A DNA stretch of 64,000 nucleotides from Watersipora subatra (Eukaryota; Bryozoa; Gymnolaemata; Cheilostomatida; Watersiporidae): positions 64,061,981-64,125,980 of the forward strand of contig NC_088715.1 of assembly GCF_963576615.1 (NCBI RefSeq). The letters run 5' to 3'. Position numbers and translations under genes: made by a program. The notes beneath the pieces were generated by a model. That model worked only from the letters and a program-made list of their open reading frames with translations, made no database searches and had not been told where the DNA came from. Below, piece after piece: positions 24,801 to 39,800 of the stretch. Position 1 is the stretch's first letter, and each line of letters opens with the position of its first letter.

Positions 24801-27800
24801 CGGTTTTGAAATAATAATTAATATTTTAATTATTATTAAATTTAAATTTTTTTTAGTTTAGACTGATATAAAAGTCCTCCAGTCAATATTTATTTTAGCC
24901 CTAGTTCTAAGCTTTAAAAAGTGTAAAAAAAAGTTCAGCTCGATGCAAATTTTCTGAACGCACGCTGCCATCGGAAGGGAGGCTCTATATAAAACAATGC
25001 TTACACGATTGTCTGTACTCTTCTAAGTTTCACTCTGGAGTTAGCATTTTTGATACCCCGAACTCAGGTAGAAGCTAAGTGGAAGAGTGACAACAATTGC
25101 CAATGTTAATGACAAAGTACATTTGGATTTTCAATTAAGGCATTAGGCATAAGATTTACCTGCTATATTGACTATTGTACTTTCAATAGACTCCACAAGT
25201 ATTGAATCTTTGCTCGTTATACCTCAAATTATGACTAGCCGGTGAGGAGCATAGCTTATTGGAAAAAACAATTTCAGTGCCATGGTGAACTCAATAAAAT
25301 GCGCCCATTTCTGCCGCCAGTTCTCGGAGCTCAACGCAAATAGGCTTGGACCACGTTGCATCCACTCTCCTTCCTCCACTCAGTGTAGAAGTACAGGAGC
25401 CTTTATTTTAATTGGATTACATGATGGTAAATGACAACCGAGTTGGTTAAGGTCCTTTTAGAATAGATACATGGCGACGCATCAGGCCTGAGATACCTTA
25501 GACTACTATAACTGGATGATTGCCTTCATTGCAAATGCATTCGGTGTATTCTAGTTGCACTGGATTCATTTGTAGGTCATTGATAAATTGATTACTGTGT
25601 CAATCACGTGTAGCTGAAAGAGGATAACTCCAAGTTTATGAAAATGAAATTGTTTTGTATTAAACTGAACAAATACATATTACACACCCAATTTTAAGAT
25701 ATTCGGTAATTAGAGATTTTATCACGCGCAACCTTTAAGGGTATGCATAAAGAATGGCTTATTGTTTGAAATTGCATTAAAATCTACTTTACACTGGAAA
25801 TTTTTCCTCTGTTGACGTGCCCCAAGTGTTTAGCAACTCATTTAGAGGTCCATAATAAAAATTGTTTGTTTGGTTTGCTGACTTTAGATTTGGAAGGTGT
25901 CAGAATCGTTGTGCACAACAGTGGAAGCAACTCTACATTTCTTCCTAAAGAACATACTCGTCTTGCTGATACTAGTAAGTACAGTATAATTTCTATATGT
26001 CGAAGCCTAGGTAGGCCTAGTAAACCTATTTCATGTCTCCAGAAACTCAATACATCCATGTTTGAATTTTTAGTTATCTATTAACAAAATTTAAGCAATT
26101 AATATAAATATATTTTATAAAATAAATAAGTTTATAAATATAATCGTTTATTTATGATTATATATATTATTTATATGTATTTTTATAAATATATAGATAT
26201 ATTTTATAAAGTATATTTATATATTTTATAATATAGATTTCATATATCTACATACATGGATATAAAATAAGAAATTTTATACCTATAAATATCAGTGTTT
26301 GTCTGTCATCTGTCTGTCTGGTTATAGCGATAGTTTTAGGAATGAAAAGTCTGCTTCGCGGAGGATTTGAACTCAAAACCTGCATTTCTGTGGACAGGGG
26401 AGTTAATCACTATAATACTACAATGACCTTGCCGTATAGCAAATTGTTAGGTCACATACTTATGCAGCGCTGGCAAAAATACTAGCATGATTAACTATCT
26501 TGAATCAATTTCATTTAAAAAATTTTCATTTGTGTGACTATTGCCAATTTGTAATTTAATATGGGTTTACGTAGTACACTACCATGCAAAATTTCTCTTC
26601 TTCAGCAGATGAGTATTTAGTTCATTGCGTTCATCACGGAAGCTCATTACAGCGTTTGTATTGTGTATTATCTTACTCATTTTTGTTCCATTGAGTTCCA
26701 CGCATTCGTGATGAACATTCTCTCTCCGCTTGGCCAGACAACAAACATTTTTTACCCTCGCGCTTGAGTGATGTATTTAATTTGAATTAATTGTACCAGC
26801 ATCGCTGCATTCAATATTTTGACTTATCACAGCTTCTACAACATCAGTTATCCTTTTTATACACACACTTCTATTTACTCACTGTTATTATTAATTCAAC
26901 TTATTCATTATTTTTATTCTATTATCTCAGTTTGTATTAATTGTATCAGTATCAAATATTTTTATTGCAGTAGAACAGACTGTAATTGTTTCGCATTTAA
27001 ACACTTTTACTGTTTTATTTTTTCAGTAAACATTTTTGATCTGGCACAAAACACCTTTCTCATAATATTTAGTTTTAGAGGATTACTATTTTCATATAAT
27101 AAACAATATACATTACAAGTTGTATAAACTTTCAGTGGTTGATATGCTTACTGGGGAGCCCGCCACGCTAAAAAATGTGTAATACACCATTTTTTACCTC
27201 TTGGTGGTGTGGAAATGACAAAAGTAGGGTCAGCCAGCTTAAACACACTGCCCAAATATAAAAATAATCAAATATATAAATAAACGACTTCATTTAAAAG
27301 TTAAAATTGATAATTTTGCATGCTAAATAAAAATGAATTTTTCGTGCAAAAACTTTATTACCTGTTCAACACCAGACATTTAACGAGTATGTATATATAT
27401 ATATATTTATCTTTGATATATACAGTGCACCCCGAGTTACGTCGTCCCTGCTTTACGATTTTTTGCCTTACGATGTAGAACGTGGTGTTTTTTTCGTTCA
27501 GTCGTTAAGTCATTTTTTTCGCCATTTGACACCAACAAAACTTTGTTCAAATTTCCAATTTGGTGATCGGTGTGCTGCCATAAGTCGGAGTTACGGAGAT
27601 GCCAGTGTGCTATTCGCCGAAATATTTTTCGCACGCCTGAAAGGGATACGATGCTCTCTCAATTCAGCATTCTTCATGTTTCGTAAAACGATTAATTAAA
27701 ACGATGACAAAATCGAAGGTTAGTTTAGTAAAATACATACTAAAACTTAGCTTTAAGTGTGTGTTTAGTACTCTAAATTCATTTAAGTTAAATTAAAAGT

Positions 27801-30800
27801 TTATATTATACGTCCACCTTGAAGGTAAGACTTCCATATGGTACGGATTTTACACAGTTATGTTACATTTTAGTGCAGATCGTGATCACTAAATACGCTG
27901 AAGTTACTGTACCGCGTTGCATTTTGATAGGAGCTGAATGTAGGTACTTCTTTTCAGATCCAGACCATGATGAAACACTCGCATTACATCTGGATATTTG
28001 CAGCAATCTGTATTTGAAACTTTATACTTCATCGAGAATGGTGAAGCATCATCAGAATAACTCAGTGTACTGCGCTTTTGTAAACGGACTTTGCATTTTT
28101 CAATTACTAAGTTCTATTTAATTAATATTAACATTTGAAAAGTTTACCTCATCAAGCTTTGCTGATTACAGCTATTTTACACTGTTTTCATTCAGAATGA
28201 TGTAAACCTAAAAAATATTGTTTTAAATAACATATTACTTGTACACTCCATGTTCTTAAATTATGTTACAGACTCCCTTGGAGAGTTTCTCATGATCACA
28301 TCTCACAACCGACTTTTATACGGGAGAGAATCATACATACCTGAGGCTACTTATGTATGTATTAAATTGTTCTATATTATTTGTAGTAGTAGGTTTGGTG
28401 GAAGGAGTAGATACTTGGAATGTTTCTGTCACACCATTCTGTTGCTGCTTTTAAACATGTAATTATATTAGTAAGTGGGGTGGCAGCATTTCACATTCTG
28501 TGCATTTTAATCTAATGCATTCTAATATGCCTAACAGGAGTTTTATTTTTACATTATACAGAAGATTTGCCTTGAAAAATATTTATTTCTGCTGTGTAAT
28601 CGTTAGTTGGAACTCCTCACAGTTTCATCCTTGTTGCAACAATTTCCTGCAGTCGAAATGTCTCTAATCCTCCTTTCTACAAGTAAAATCAATGCCTTGA
28701 TCCAACATATCCATGCATTTTTAAAGTAAACATTAAATGAGGTGCCACAGCGGCAAACCTATCCATGCATTCACTGTAGTACAATGTGTTGCTAATGACA
28801 TAGTTAATCTCAGAATTGTAATGAGATTAGATATTTCTAGTCCTGCACCACCTGAGTAATTGATTCTTTCCTCCTCTCATTCTACGAAACATGATGTGGT
28901 ATTGCTAAAGGCATGTCAGCCTTTTTAATGGAAATTTTAGTAGAAACTAATTATAGAGTAGTATTTATAACTAAGAATGTGTAGCCGTGTATCTGGTACA
29001 ACTTAACTAACAGGCATTGTTTGTGAGGGGTCAGATTAGTAACCTGCATCTAGATATATATTTCTCAAAGTTGGCCGTATGTGGGTGTGTCCAGCTATAG
29101 CTATTAAAATCTGGAAATTGGAATTCCGCGTTCTGATGGATTTGAACTCACAACGAAGGCATCCACAAGTTTTTTTATTTAGGCGCTTTACCACTGAGCT
29201 ACATAAGGCATCTTGATCAATGACGGTCTCATATTCACCGTATGCACACGCTAATTATTTTAGCATTGTGCCCACACGTTACGATGCCCCTGTTAAGAAA
29301 TGTTTTTCGTAAGGTTCAATTACTACATCTGGGTTCAAGCCACTTCTTCTCATGCGGAAAATTATATTATCTCCGTAGGAAGAGCTTTGAAATTCTCTCT
29401 CCGTTCAATCAGACAAAGACAGTACAATATCTCACTTTTACATTTGAACCATTATCGAGAGGTACCAGTATTGTCGTATTCAAAGTTTTGATGGATAGCT
29501 TCTGGTTGAACAGCAACCTTTTTTATATGCACGCTTCTATGCACGAATTGTTATTATTAATTCTGCATATTCAGGGTTTTTATTTTGTTTTCTCAGTTCG
29601 TTTTTATTTTGTTTTCTCAGTTCGTTTTTATTTTATCATTGCCGAATCATCTCTTATTGTAATTGTAGAAAAACAGACTTAATTTAGCTATTACTTGCTA
29701 ATTATTTCACATTTATATCTAAACTCTTTTATAGTTGCTTTATTTATTTTTAATTTATTTGACCTGCACAAAACACTTTTCTCATGATATGTAGTTTGAA
29801 AGTTAGAATGGCAAATGTTATATGTTAAATACAAATCAATTTTATGTCCAAAGACTTTTTTATTACCCGGGCAACGCCGGGTGGCACAGCTAGTTCTTTA
29901 TATAGCTGAATTTGATAAACGATACTAAAGCCAGTGATGAATGAAAGTAGATAAAGATGTTATACTGATTACTATTATACTATGTTATCATGGTATATAC
30001 CATATTATATGTTATATAATATATTTAATGCACACACATGATGCACACGCTTCACGAAGGCACAATCAGTTTATTTATGTATAGTGCACATTATATTGGT
30101 ATAAGTTTAGACGTTAGTATTTCATCAGGTTGTTTACGCAATTCAAGTACAGTGCACCCTCAGGATACGATTACTTTGATATAGGATTTTTTTATTTTAC
30201 GAGTTGGAACATGATGATTTTTTTACCTCACCATATGAATCTTATTTCGCTAAACGATTGCAACAACATTTTCGCGCGAGTTCAAATTTAGCAGTCGGTG
30301 TGGTATGCTTATTATATACGTCAAAATAACAAAGACGCCGAATTGCTGTTCGCCGAGAAAGATTTTTTTACTACCTGAAAGAGACATGATGACCACTTTC
30401 TCTGAGTTCAGAAATTCTCGTATGTAAAACAGTAATATTTTCCCTTTAAAGCCAGTAGCAAAGTTAGAGCTGCAATCCCTTCAAACAGAAGGTCAGTGGT
30501 CAGACAACTTCTTTTAACCTGCTAACAATAATCCACTTCATTACGAAAGCATCGGTCGGGCTTTCTTGCCGACTTGGGTTGAAAAAGATTTTAATGAGAT
30601 CGGCTAAAATGATATAGTTATAGGGAAAACAAAGACAGACACTGGTAGGTGATAAAATCTTAGTGATAAAAAGTTGAAATTCAGTAAATAGTCAGAAATA
30701 CATACTAAAACTTAGCTTTAAGTATGTGTTTAGAAAGCTTAACTTATTTAAAGTGAATTAAATTATTATATGTTATTATAGTATTATATATTATTACATG

Positions 30801-33800
30801 TTATATATTATATATATTAAATTTACATGTATATTATTTTATATAATGTATATATAAATATATATATATATATGTATATATATATACATGTATATTTCAT
30901 TACTCTTTTGATTGATGTTTTGTATATCAAAAGATGGACATCTCACTGTATGTGTCACCTTTTAACGAAACCTTGTTTACAACCGTGTGCGCCTTTGACC
31001 GGTATCCTAATATAACTTCTAGCAGTTTTTTATAGTCAGCTAAGCTGTTGTACAGACATCAGTCAAGATCTGTAGTCAGCGTGTTCTTGAACATGTGAGA
31101 CCTTAGAGAAGACAAATCCATATTTTTTTTAACCGAAAGGTGCATCTTTCGTAAACATCTTCTAGCCTCTTAATTCGTTATGATTCCAATTTTCTTTTTT
31201 ATCCAGGTAACCAATTTGACCTTTACCCTTTCCAACTCGACGGTGATGGCGTTTAATGATGGTGGCGATGTGGTGATATTGAGCCCGGCTGACACAAACA
31301 AAGTTGATCTTTACTCAGCTCGCTACTTGTCCACCATCCACCTGCCAGACGAAATACTAAAGTTGAGCAATATAGCTCCTTGCCCTGTAAGTCACACCAT
31401 AGATACTAGCACTGTCATAGGTTCATGTCCTCTAAGTCACACCATAGATACTAGCGCTGTCATAGGTCCATGTCCTCTAAGTCACACCATAGATACTAGC
31501 GCTGTCATAGGTCCATGTCCTCTAAGTCACACCATAGATACTAGCGCTGTCATAGGTCCATGTCCTCTAAGTCACACCATAGATACTAGCGCTGTCATAG
31601 GTCCATGTCCTCTAAGTCACACCATAGATACTAGCGCTGTCATAGGTCCATGTCCTCTAAGTCACACCATAGATACTAGCGCTGTCATACGTCCATGTCC
31701 TCTAAGTCACACCATGGATATTTGCGCAATCATAGGTCCATGTCCTCTAAGTAACACCATGGATATTAGCGCTGTCATAGCTCCATGCCCTGTAAGTCAC
31801 GCCATAGATACTAGCACTGTTATAGGTCTATGCAGTGGAAGTCATTTCCTAGCTCTATATTAACTAAGTCATACCATAACCTGTTGCTCACTGCTGATCA
31901 TAGGCCATGGATATCTTATAACATCAACTATGTAGTCATGGCTTACTTACGAGGTCACTGTTCATGGTCATGGCTATACTCAAGGGATAGCAGTAAATGG
32001 TATAGATACATCACAATTTGATAAGCCAAATAAAATATTTTTTCTTATTTTTTGCGCAACCTTTATTTTTTTACGCCAGTGGTCTTATTTTACTATATAT
32101 CCTATGTATATGTACTATATATACTATATACCTTACGTATCCTATATACCTTACTTAAATATACTGAAGAGCTTGTATGTATGCTGCTACAAATGCCAAT
32201 GTCAGACATATTTTGGCTTTGAAATAAATACTACGCAGTGTTGAGTAGTTGTCTATTCTTTTCTATTCACTGATTGTTCATTGCCTGCTCAGTCTCCTGA
32301 ATCACCATGACCTACAATTCTACTGTCTCTCTTCATATCTCATTACTCAATGGTCTGCTTTGAATGGTTCCCCATTTCTGCTGAACATTTGATCGTGAAG
32401 TCACTGTAGCCTAGCATACTTGACAAAGTTGCTAATGCAAACAGAACTATTTACTAAAAGTTTGTCTCTCAAAGCGCTGAGTGGTGGATATGTTGTATTT
32501 GCTATACTGGTTGTCTTCATCTGCGTACATATGCATGATGTGAGTCTATAGCAGTAGTTCTTAACCTTGTTGGACATACTGAACCCCAACCAGTTTCATA
32601 CACACTTTCACCTAGCCCTTTATTGAAAAATAAAATATGATTATTTTCACATTCAAGAAAGTTGCATGCTTAACTGGTGCCCGAGCTGAAGTGCATTAGC
32701 ATCACTGCGTTCGAAGAATGAAACTATTACAATGCATGGACTCACAACAAATTACATATCTTTTCATAAAGACATGAACTTGCATATCATTTTGACTTCT
32801 GTTGTTGCCTTTGAGAGACCAGTTCAGAAAAGTGTGGTTTTACTCTCATGTCATTTTTAAAGCAAAGTTTGACCCTTTTCGTCATTTTTGTGTCCAGCAT
32901 CCTCGGAAAAGATTGCTCGCAGCGGTATGTTTCAACTAATGGAATAAAAAATTTCCAGGGCTTTCTTAGCAATACCAGGATATTTTAACATTTTTTGCTC
33001 ATCACTTTTATGTCTTGATCTCCCGCAAACCCCTTTGGTCTGTTCTGTTATTTCAGTACCAGAGCTTGAAGGCTGACCGGCTCCATCACTACTATCTCAT
33101 AGACATCCATGGCAGTGTTGATCTCATTACTATAGTATACACAGATGAAATGAGCAACATATCAATAGCGGTACGTGTTCTCAGCTTACACGGCTTTCAT
33201 ATTTATTTTTTTAGTTTTAAATCCATCAGCAGAGATCCCATAGACACTGTTGCTTTGAAACATGTTCTGTCAAAGTTGATGTAAGATTATGAACAGCGCA
33301 GCCGTTGACCTCTACAGCCATGAACTTGGTGTTGAAGATATGTTTGTTCGTATTGTTGAAAGTCAGACTTGTGCAATCATAGACATGTGCAGTCATGAAC
33401 ATGTGTGGTTGTAACTACATTTAGGTAATTGATGTGTATACCCTAGACATGTGCAATCATAGACATATTCGATGTCATAAGAATTTATAATGACTCACTA
33501 AGGATCACATATTTATTCAGGTACAAACATCTGCTGGTCAACGGTTACAGCTCTACAACTCCATATCCCACACTCCAACGAAGCAAGGACTCATATCTCA
33601 TGAGATGGTAAGCCTAGTTTACACAATACTATTATATAGGTTGGATCTGAATGTGTCAGATAAACATGTTTTTGTTCTCCTTAGATTGAACATGACATTC
33701 CCATTCAACAACGGTTGCATTTCAATAAAATTGTTATTTATACTGGTTAGTCATTGAGAGTTATCTCGACTTGTCTTTTAGTGGAGATAACTCCAACCTA

Positions 33801-36800
33801 AAGATGTTGTCTTGAAGTTGCTGAATTTGTAATGAATTTTACAGCTTTTTATCATAGTAATCCTTCTCCTTGAGACACCAACTTTTATGGACAATGTCAG
33901 TGTATGCACTTATGTAGTCGTAGGGCAACGTACCGCCATCAGTCTGGTGAAATGTGGTGGTTCTTCAGTGGTTTGGCACTGAATACTGTTATATGGCTGT
34001 TATAATGGCTGTTATACTCACCATTGTACTTGTCTTTTGTATTTGGTGAACAACCAGAATATGTCTGTGGGATCATATTCTTGTCTGCAGCTATTAAGCT
34101 TTTTCAAGTTTCCTGCTTTTTAATTGACAATTATAGACACATTAGCTGTGCTTCCCGGTGTTGCCCGGGTAATAAACATCAGCATATAAACAATGAGAAG
34201 TAATGAGAGCTGCCTGCCACTTGCTATTAGCCTGGCACATTGCCAATGGAAAATTTGAGTACGCTTAATAATGTGAGCCAACAGCTTCTCGTGACATTAT
34301 GCTATGAGCCTGTGTCATACGCAAAGCCGTTGGGTATTTGTTCCTATATAGCGACATATATCAGCTAGTGAGGATATCAATCTCTGTGGCCTAAATGGTA
34401 CAGCGTCGAACTTGCGAGTGGGTGGGTCCGGAATCAAATCTTCTTTGGCGCGAATTATTTATTCCAAGATTTTAAGATCTATAGCCCGAATGCATACACA
34501 CATATGACATACTTTGAGAAATACATATAGATGTGATATAGATATATATGATATATATATATATGATATAGATATATAATATAGATATAGATATATATAA
34601 GATGTGACACTGTACGTAAATGTGATCTGAAGATGATAAAATTGAGTATTTGAGTGACTGGTTGTTTCCCAACAGAGGACTCGCGCTGTGCCAAAGCGTG
34701 CCACTTACCTCAGCCTACTTTCTCGTGCTGATCGTCCTTTGGAGTCAGGACAAGGTACAGCGTTACGAGTCGTCACTTCTTCAACTAGCCTCTCATGTCC
34801 AGAAAACTCCCAGAATGTCGCACACATTACTCTCGGCTGCGAGAAGGGAAAACGTCTCGTTATTAATAGGTATAGTCTTTACTGATTTGCTCTGTCTTTT
34901 AGCATTGTATAATTTTTGCCACATTCACAATAGTATAGACTATAGAGCAATATATTATAGCTTTGTTGGATTCTGTAACTTTGAAAACTATATAAGTCTT
35001 CTGCTGTCTTACATGACCTGTAATTGTGTAAAATGCATCATTTGTAATTACGTTTGCAGAGAGCCGGGACTGTGCGACAAACTGGCACATTCTGCCACTT
35101 ACGAGATACCAGCGTAAGTAACCCTTGATGCAATTAATCCTTTGTTATTTATAAATAATTAAATATATATATAATATCTTTTGTACATGTTGATATATTT
35201 ATTTGCATATTTATATAATTATATATTTTTATTTCTATGCAAATAATCTACTAATTTATACATTTGTTTACATTTATATATATATTAATTATATTCACAT
35301 ATAAATAGCATATAAGTGTATATATGTTACTACCCATGTTATACATTTGACATGTGATATGGTAGTGACAGAAGGCCCAACATTATATAATCACATTTGA
35401 TAGTTGAGTCAACTTGCGGTCATATCTTGGGAGCAAGCAAGGAGCCGGTGTACAGAGTGGTTGACTGGTAACATAAATGCTTTTAAAAACTATTTAACTT
35501 TTAAAAGCTATTTAGCTCTCGCCAATAAAAACATCAAACTCCGGTTTAGAAGAATATTCCTCAGTTCTGGTTAAGGGTGCTTGTAGATTTCCATGAAAAA
35601 TAACTAAAAATATTTTCTATAGAGTGAGGGTAAGAGATAAGAATAAACTAGGAGTTATTCTCTTCATGTAAATTTTAACAAAATATGATTGACAGTAATT
35701 ATTCTATCAAATAAAGAGCGACTTACAAATGAATTCAATAACATCATTTTTAGCATTCACCAAATGCATTTGTAATATGGCAAGTGTTTTATTGTCATAG
35801 CCTACAATCATCAACTGGTTATTAAGATCTCCGACCACTGTCAATGAAGCCTCCATTTTTGTGTACCGTCGTGCATTCTGATCAAGATAAAAACTACAAG
35901 TTCTACATTTGTGAAAAATACGTGATTGGATGTATTGATGCAGCATTGTTTCATTGATGATTAAATTCATAGAGCAAACGATGTATAAATTGCATGCGCC
36001 CAACGTGTCTGCTTTACTCTTAAGCCTGACGTGTCTACCGAGTGTAGAGCTCGAGCCCTACACTCGAGCTCTACGCATTGGGAAACTTGAGCACTTAATG
36101 TTTTAACTGTAATAAAGAATTCCAAGGTGATTCACTGAGATTTTTCTCATCCTCAGTCTTGACGGATGCCATGTGTGGGTCTCGCTGTGCCGGCTGACAT
36201 CCTCTTATATTCGAGTTAAAGCATTCTTGTTACCGGTATGTTATCTAGCTGAGTATTAATCACTTCTTGTCTGCAAGAAATTTATTTTTCAGATATGGAT
36301 GTTATCTATATTTTCAGAGAGTTTTACGATGATGACCAGGGCAAGTATGGGGGGAAGCAGGCCACAAAACCTAAGACAGTCACATATAACTTCAGACGAT
36401 ATGGCTGTGCCAACAAAACCTACTACAATAACCCTTTTATCTTTGATCTGCATTTGTAAGTCTTCTTTGTTACCTGCAGCCGTTTTTGCTTGCGACTTCT
36501 TGCAAAACTTCATGTATTCGATTTTCCTTGTCTATAGGGGCTTGATTTGAACTTGACCTCGGTGTCACCTGAAGTGTTGTATTTAGTTTTGTTTTGAGAA
36601 ATTTATGTATTTGCGTCTATTCCTTTGCTACGAAGAGAGTTTATGGCAGGACAAGCAGGTATGAATTGTTAGTCACTATTATTAACTCGGGCCATTGCAG
36701 GTACCAGGATGCTACCTACCTCGGGCCCATGAAAGGGGACTACGTAATCTATGAAGTAAATGGAGTAAACAAGTTTAACTACAGTCTAACGCTAAACACT

Positions 36801-39800
36801 TCTGGGTGTGCAGTTCGACCACAGACATGGAGGGAGATGTTGTTGTCTGCTCCAGATAACGCGTCAATGGATGAAGTCTGGACCCGGAAGGTATGCAAAT
36901 GCTAGTTTTCAGTAGCATCATATGCATGTCGTCATGGTGATCGTATAGGTTTTGCTTTGAATTTTTTAGTTTAATTATTTTCCGGAGAGTATTTCTTTGC
37001 TGTCCCCTAGCTGGTTGAAAGTATGTGAACTCAAGCCATTACCTTTGAGTGTCGGTGGTGAACATGGCATGACTTCAATGGATTCACCAGTTTTTAAGGC
37101 ATCTCCCTTGAAATAAACTTTACTGATAGTTTTGAAAATTTACTTTGCATATCCGCGTCTATATAATTTTCATGCTTTCATGCTTTTTCAGCAATACTTC
37201 AACTCAGATATTATCGTTTGTTGATTTTTTATGGATTTGACTCTCTCTCTGTTAAAAACTCATCAATGTGATATCCAGGTCATAATGGAAGTGCCTTCGG
37301 TTGCTGTTTTTGTGAGTCGGTTATTAATTGTAAGTTCTTTCTACTAAACCGTCTGTTTAATCTTATAGAACTATAGGAATTGTAACATACTCTATGATAA
37401 CCACCCTCGTAAGTAAAAATCATCTTACGCTTGTTTAAATCTATGTTTTTAATTGCTACGTTCATATGTTCTATTTATTCATTTATCTGTTGCTCTCTCT
37501 CCTTTTCTCTCCTTAGGACCTCGCTCTATCTCTCCCTTCTGATATCTACCCTTCGCTTCCTTTTCTCTCTTTAGGACCTCGCTCTATCTCTCCTTCTGAT
37601 ATCTACCCTTCGCTTCCTTTTCTCTCTTTAGGACCTCGCTCCATCTCTCACTTCTGATATCTACCCTTCGCTTCTTTTTCTCTCTTTAGGACCTCGCTCT
37701 ATCTCTCCTTCTGATATCTACCCTTCACTTCCTTTTCTCTCTTTAGGACCTCGCTCTATCTCTCCTTCTGATATCTACCCTTCGCTTCCTTTTCTCTCTT
37801 TAGGACCTCGCTCCATCTCTCCCTTCTGATATCTACCCTTCGCTTCCTTTTCTCGCTTTAGGACCTCGCTCTATCTCTCCTTCTGATATCTACCCTTCGC
37901 TTCCTTTTCTCTCTTTAGGACCTCGCTCTATCTCTCTTTCTGATATCTACCCTTTGCTTTCGTATTGTGATGTTACCTCTTTGCTTCCGCATTTATTTTG
38001 TAAGTTGATCACTTGTTACCACTTCCTGCATTGTTAGTTTAAAGACTGCAGCTTTCTTACAGGGAACCAGCTATACTCTGCACAACCTCAAGATCCGTAC
38101 GAAATTCTGAATTACGATAACGGCAACTATCTGACTTTTACCAAAAATGGTTTCTACATTTTTGAAATTATTGTTGTGGACAATGAATACAGGTGAGTAT
38201 TCAACCAGATGCTGTACAATTAGGTCAACCATTAGATGTACTTGGATTATCGATGTTCACAAATGTTGTTCTAACATGTTGTAGCCTGTGTGACTTGAGG
38301 GCGCATCTAGCTGTTGAGGTTTTTGGGGTGCAGCCCGAGGTGCCGGTAGGATACTTTTGGATTATGGGTGGAAGTCTAGGATGCTTGCTAATTTTGATGC
38401 TAATCATCTTTATTATTGTTAACGGTCGACGACGACTTCGATTAGCAGAGGAGAAGGAGATGAATGTCATTGAAGCATTTGACGATATTGTAAATGAGTA
38501 AGTACCTGCCGTATTTGTCATTCTCTATGGTTTACACTCGTATGATTCTAAATGAGTTGTAGCTGTAGCACTTGAGGCCACTTGTTTACGCTTGTCTTAG
38601 TTTCAGTTTATTTGTGGCCCGTGCTGTTGCAGATCATGCGTTCTTCTAATCTTGTTCAATAATTTTGGGATTTTGACCAGAGCAGTCAAACCTTTACTTA
38701 CACTTTCCTCAACACCCCCATTTGCTCGCATACAAACTAGTATTTATTAGAAAATAGAATCTGAGCAAGTATTCGGCTCTACATCCAAAGTAACTTTCAA
38801 CATTCACAGTTTTTTAAACTATGCAGTTTTATACGCACGGTCAAGAGCTGATGAAAATCTACAATAAAATGCAAAAATGTAACGATAACATATATATACA
38901 TGTATATGCAAAGCTAGTTTGAAGCTTCACATCTAGAGTTAGCTATGTTTTTGAACTCTACTACGACATCTACCGCTGAACTTAGCCATCGTTGAGCTTT
39001 TATTTTCATTCACATAACTTTAGGGTAACGGAAAATCTTTGTTGTTGCGTCCACTAAAGAATTGTACCATCTTGGTTACCATACTTTTTTTATCTTTGTG
39101 CTGAGCACCTAGTGATCAGAGGAACCTGTAAATAGACCCATTCTTCAAGGAATCCCATGCAAATTAGTAGTTTTAGTTTGATTATTGTAGTGTCTAGATG
39201 TTTTGCAGGTGTAGTTAATGGGAAATATAAAAATCCATTTTGGCATAGCCCAGTATCCTTACAATCTGGATCATAGGCTTGGCTAAATAAAGTCAATTTT
39301 TTACAATGACGCTTTTACTGAAGCTGTAAAAAATACCATGGGTAATAGCTACACTTGATGACAGATCTTGCTAGTCCTTTTTCACGATACTTTTTATCAA
39401 GTCACAGATTTTTAATAACACCTACACCGGCTGTGATGTTAGCCAAAAAGCAATACATTCATAGCTATTTTCAGTAATTAATTTTTGTTGGACGAAGACT
39501 ATTGCATTTTTTCTTATCTGCAACTTTCAAAGTGCAAAAAGATGTACCTATTGCTCATGGAGATAGAGACAGGAATGAAATGAACTACTATAAATGAACA
39601 CTGCCTTCAACCTGCTGCCAATGAAAGCATTATTCTCCCCTTGTCAAAGCTTGCATTAGTGTTTACGTCTAGAAGCGACATCAACCTGTTTATGCGACCT
39701 TCACTCAATACCCCGTTACTGCACTCAAATGCTTGCAATCAACCTGAAGTCAGGTTTCAATTGAGGCGTTTTTGTAATTGAAGGCTATTCTTGGCAAACG

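Noticed and set aside
27819-28121. 100-residue plus-strand frame
   Set aside because: Lies in a CatSper intron; the exons at 25888-25974 and 28272-28354 join directly in phase.
29138-29201. Possible tRNA gene on the minus strand
   Set aside because: A and B boxes are present, but the arms do not pair into a cloverleaf and the sequence lies within a dispersed repeat.
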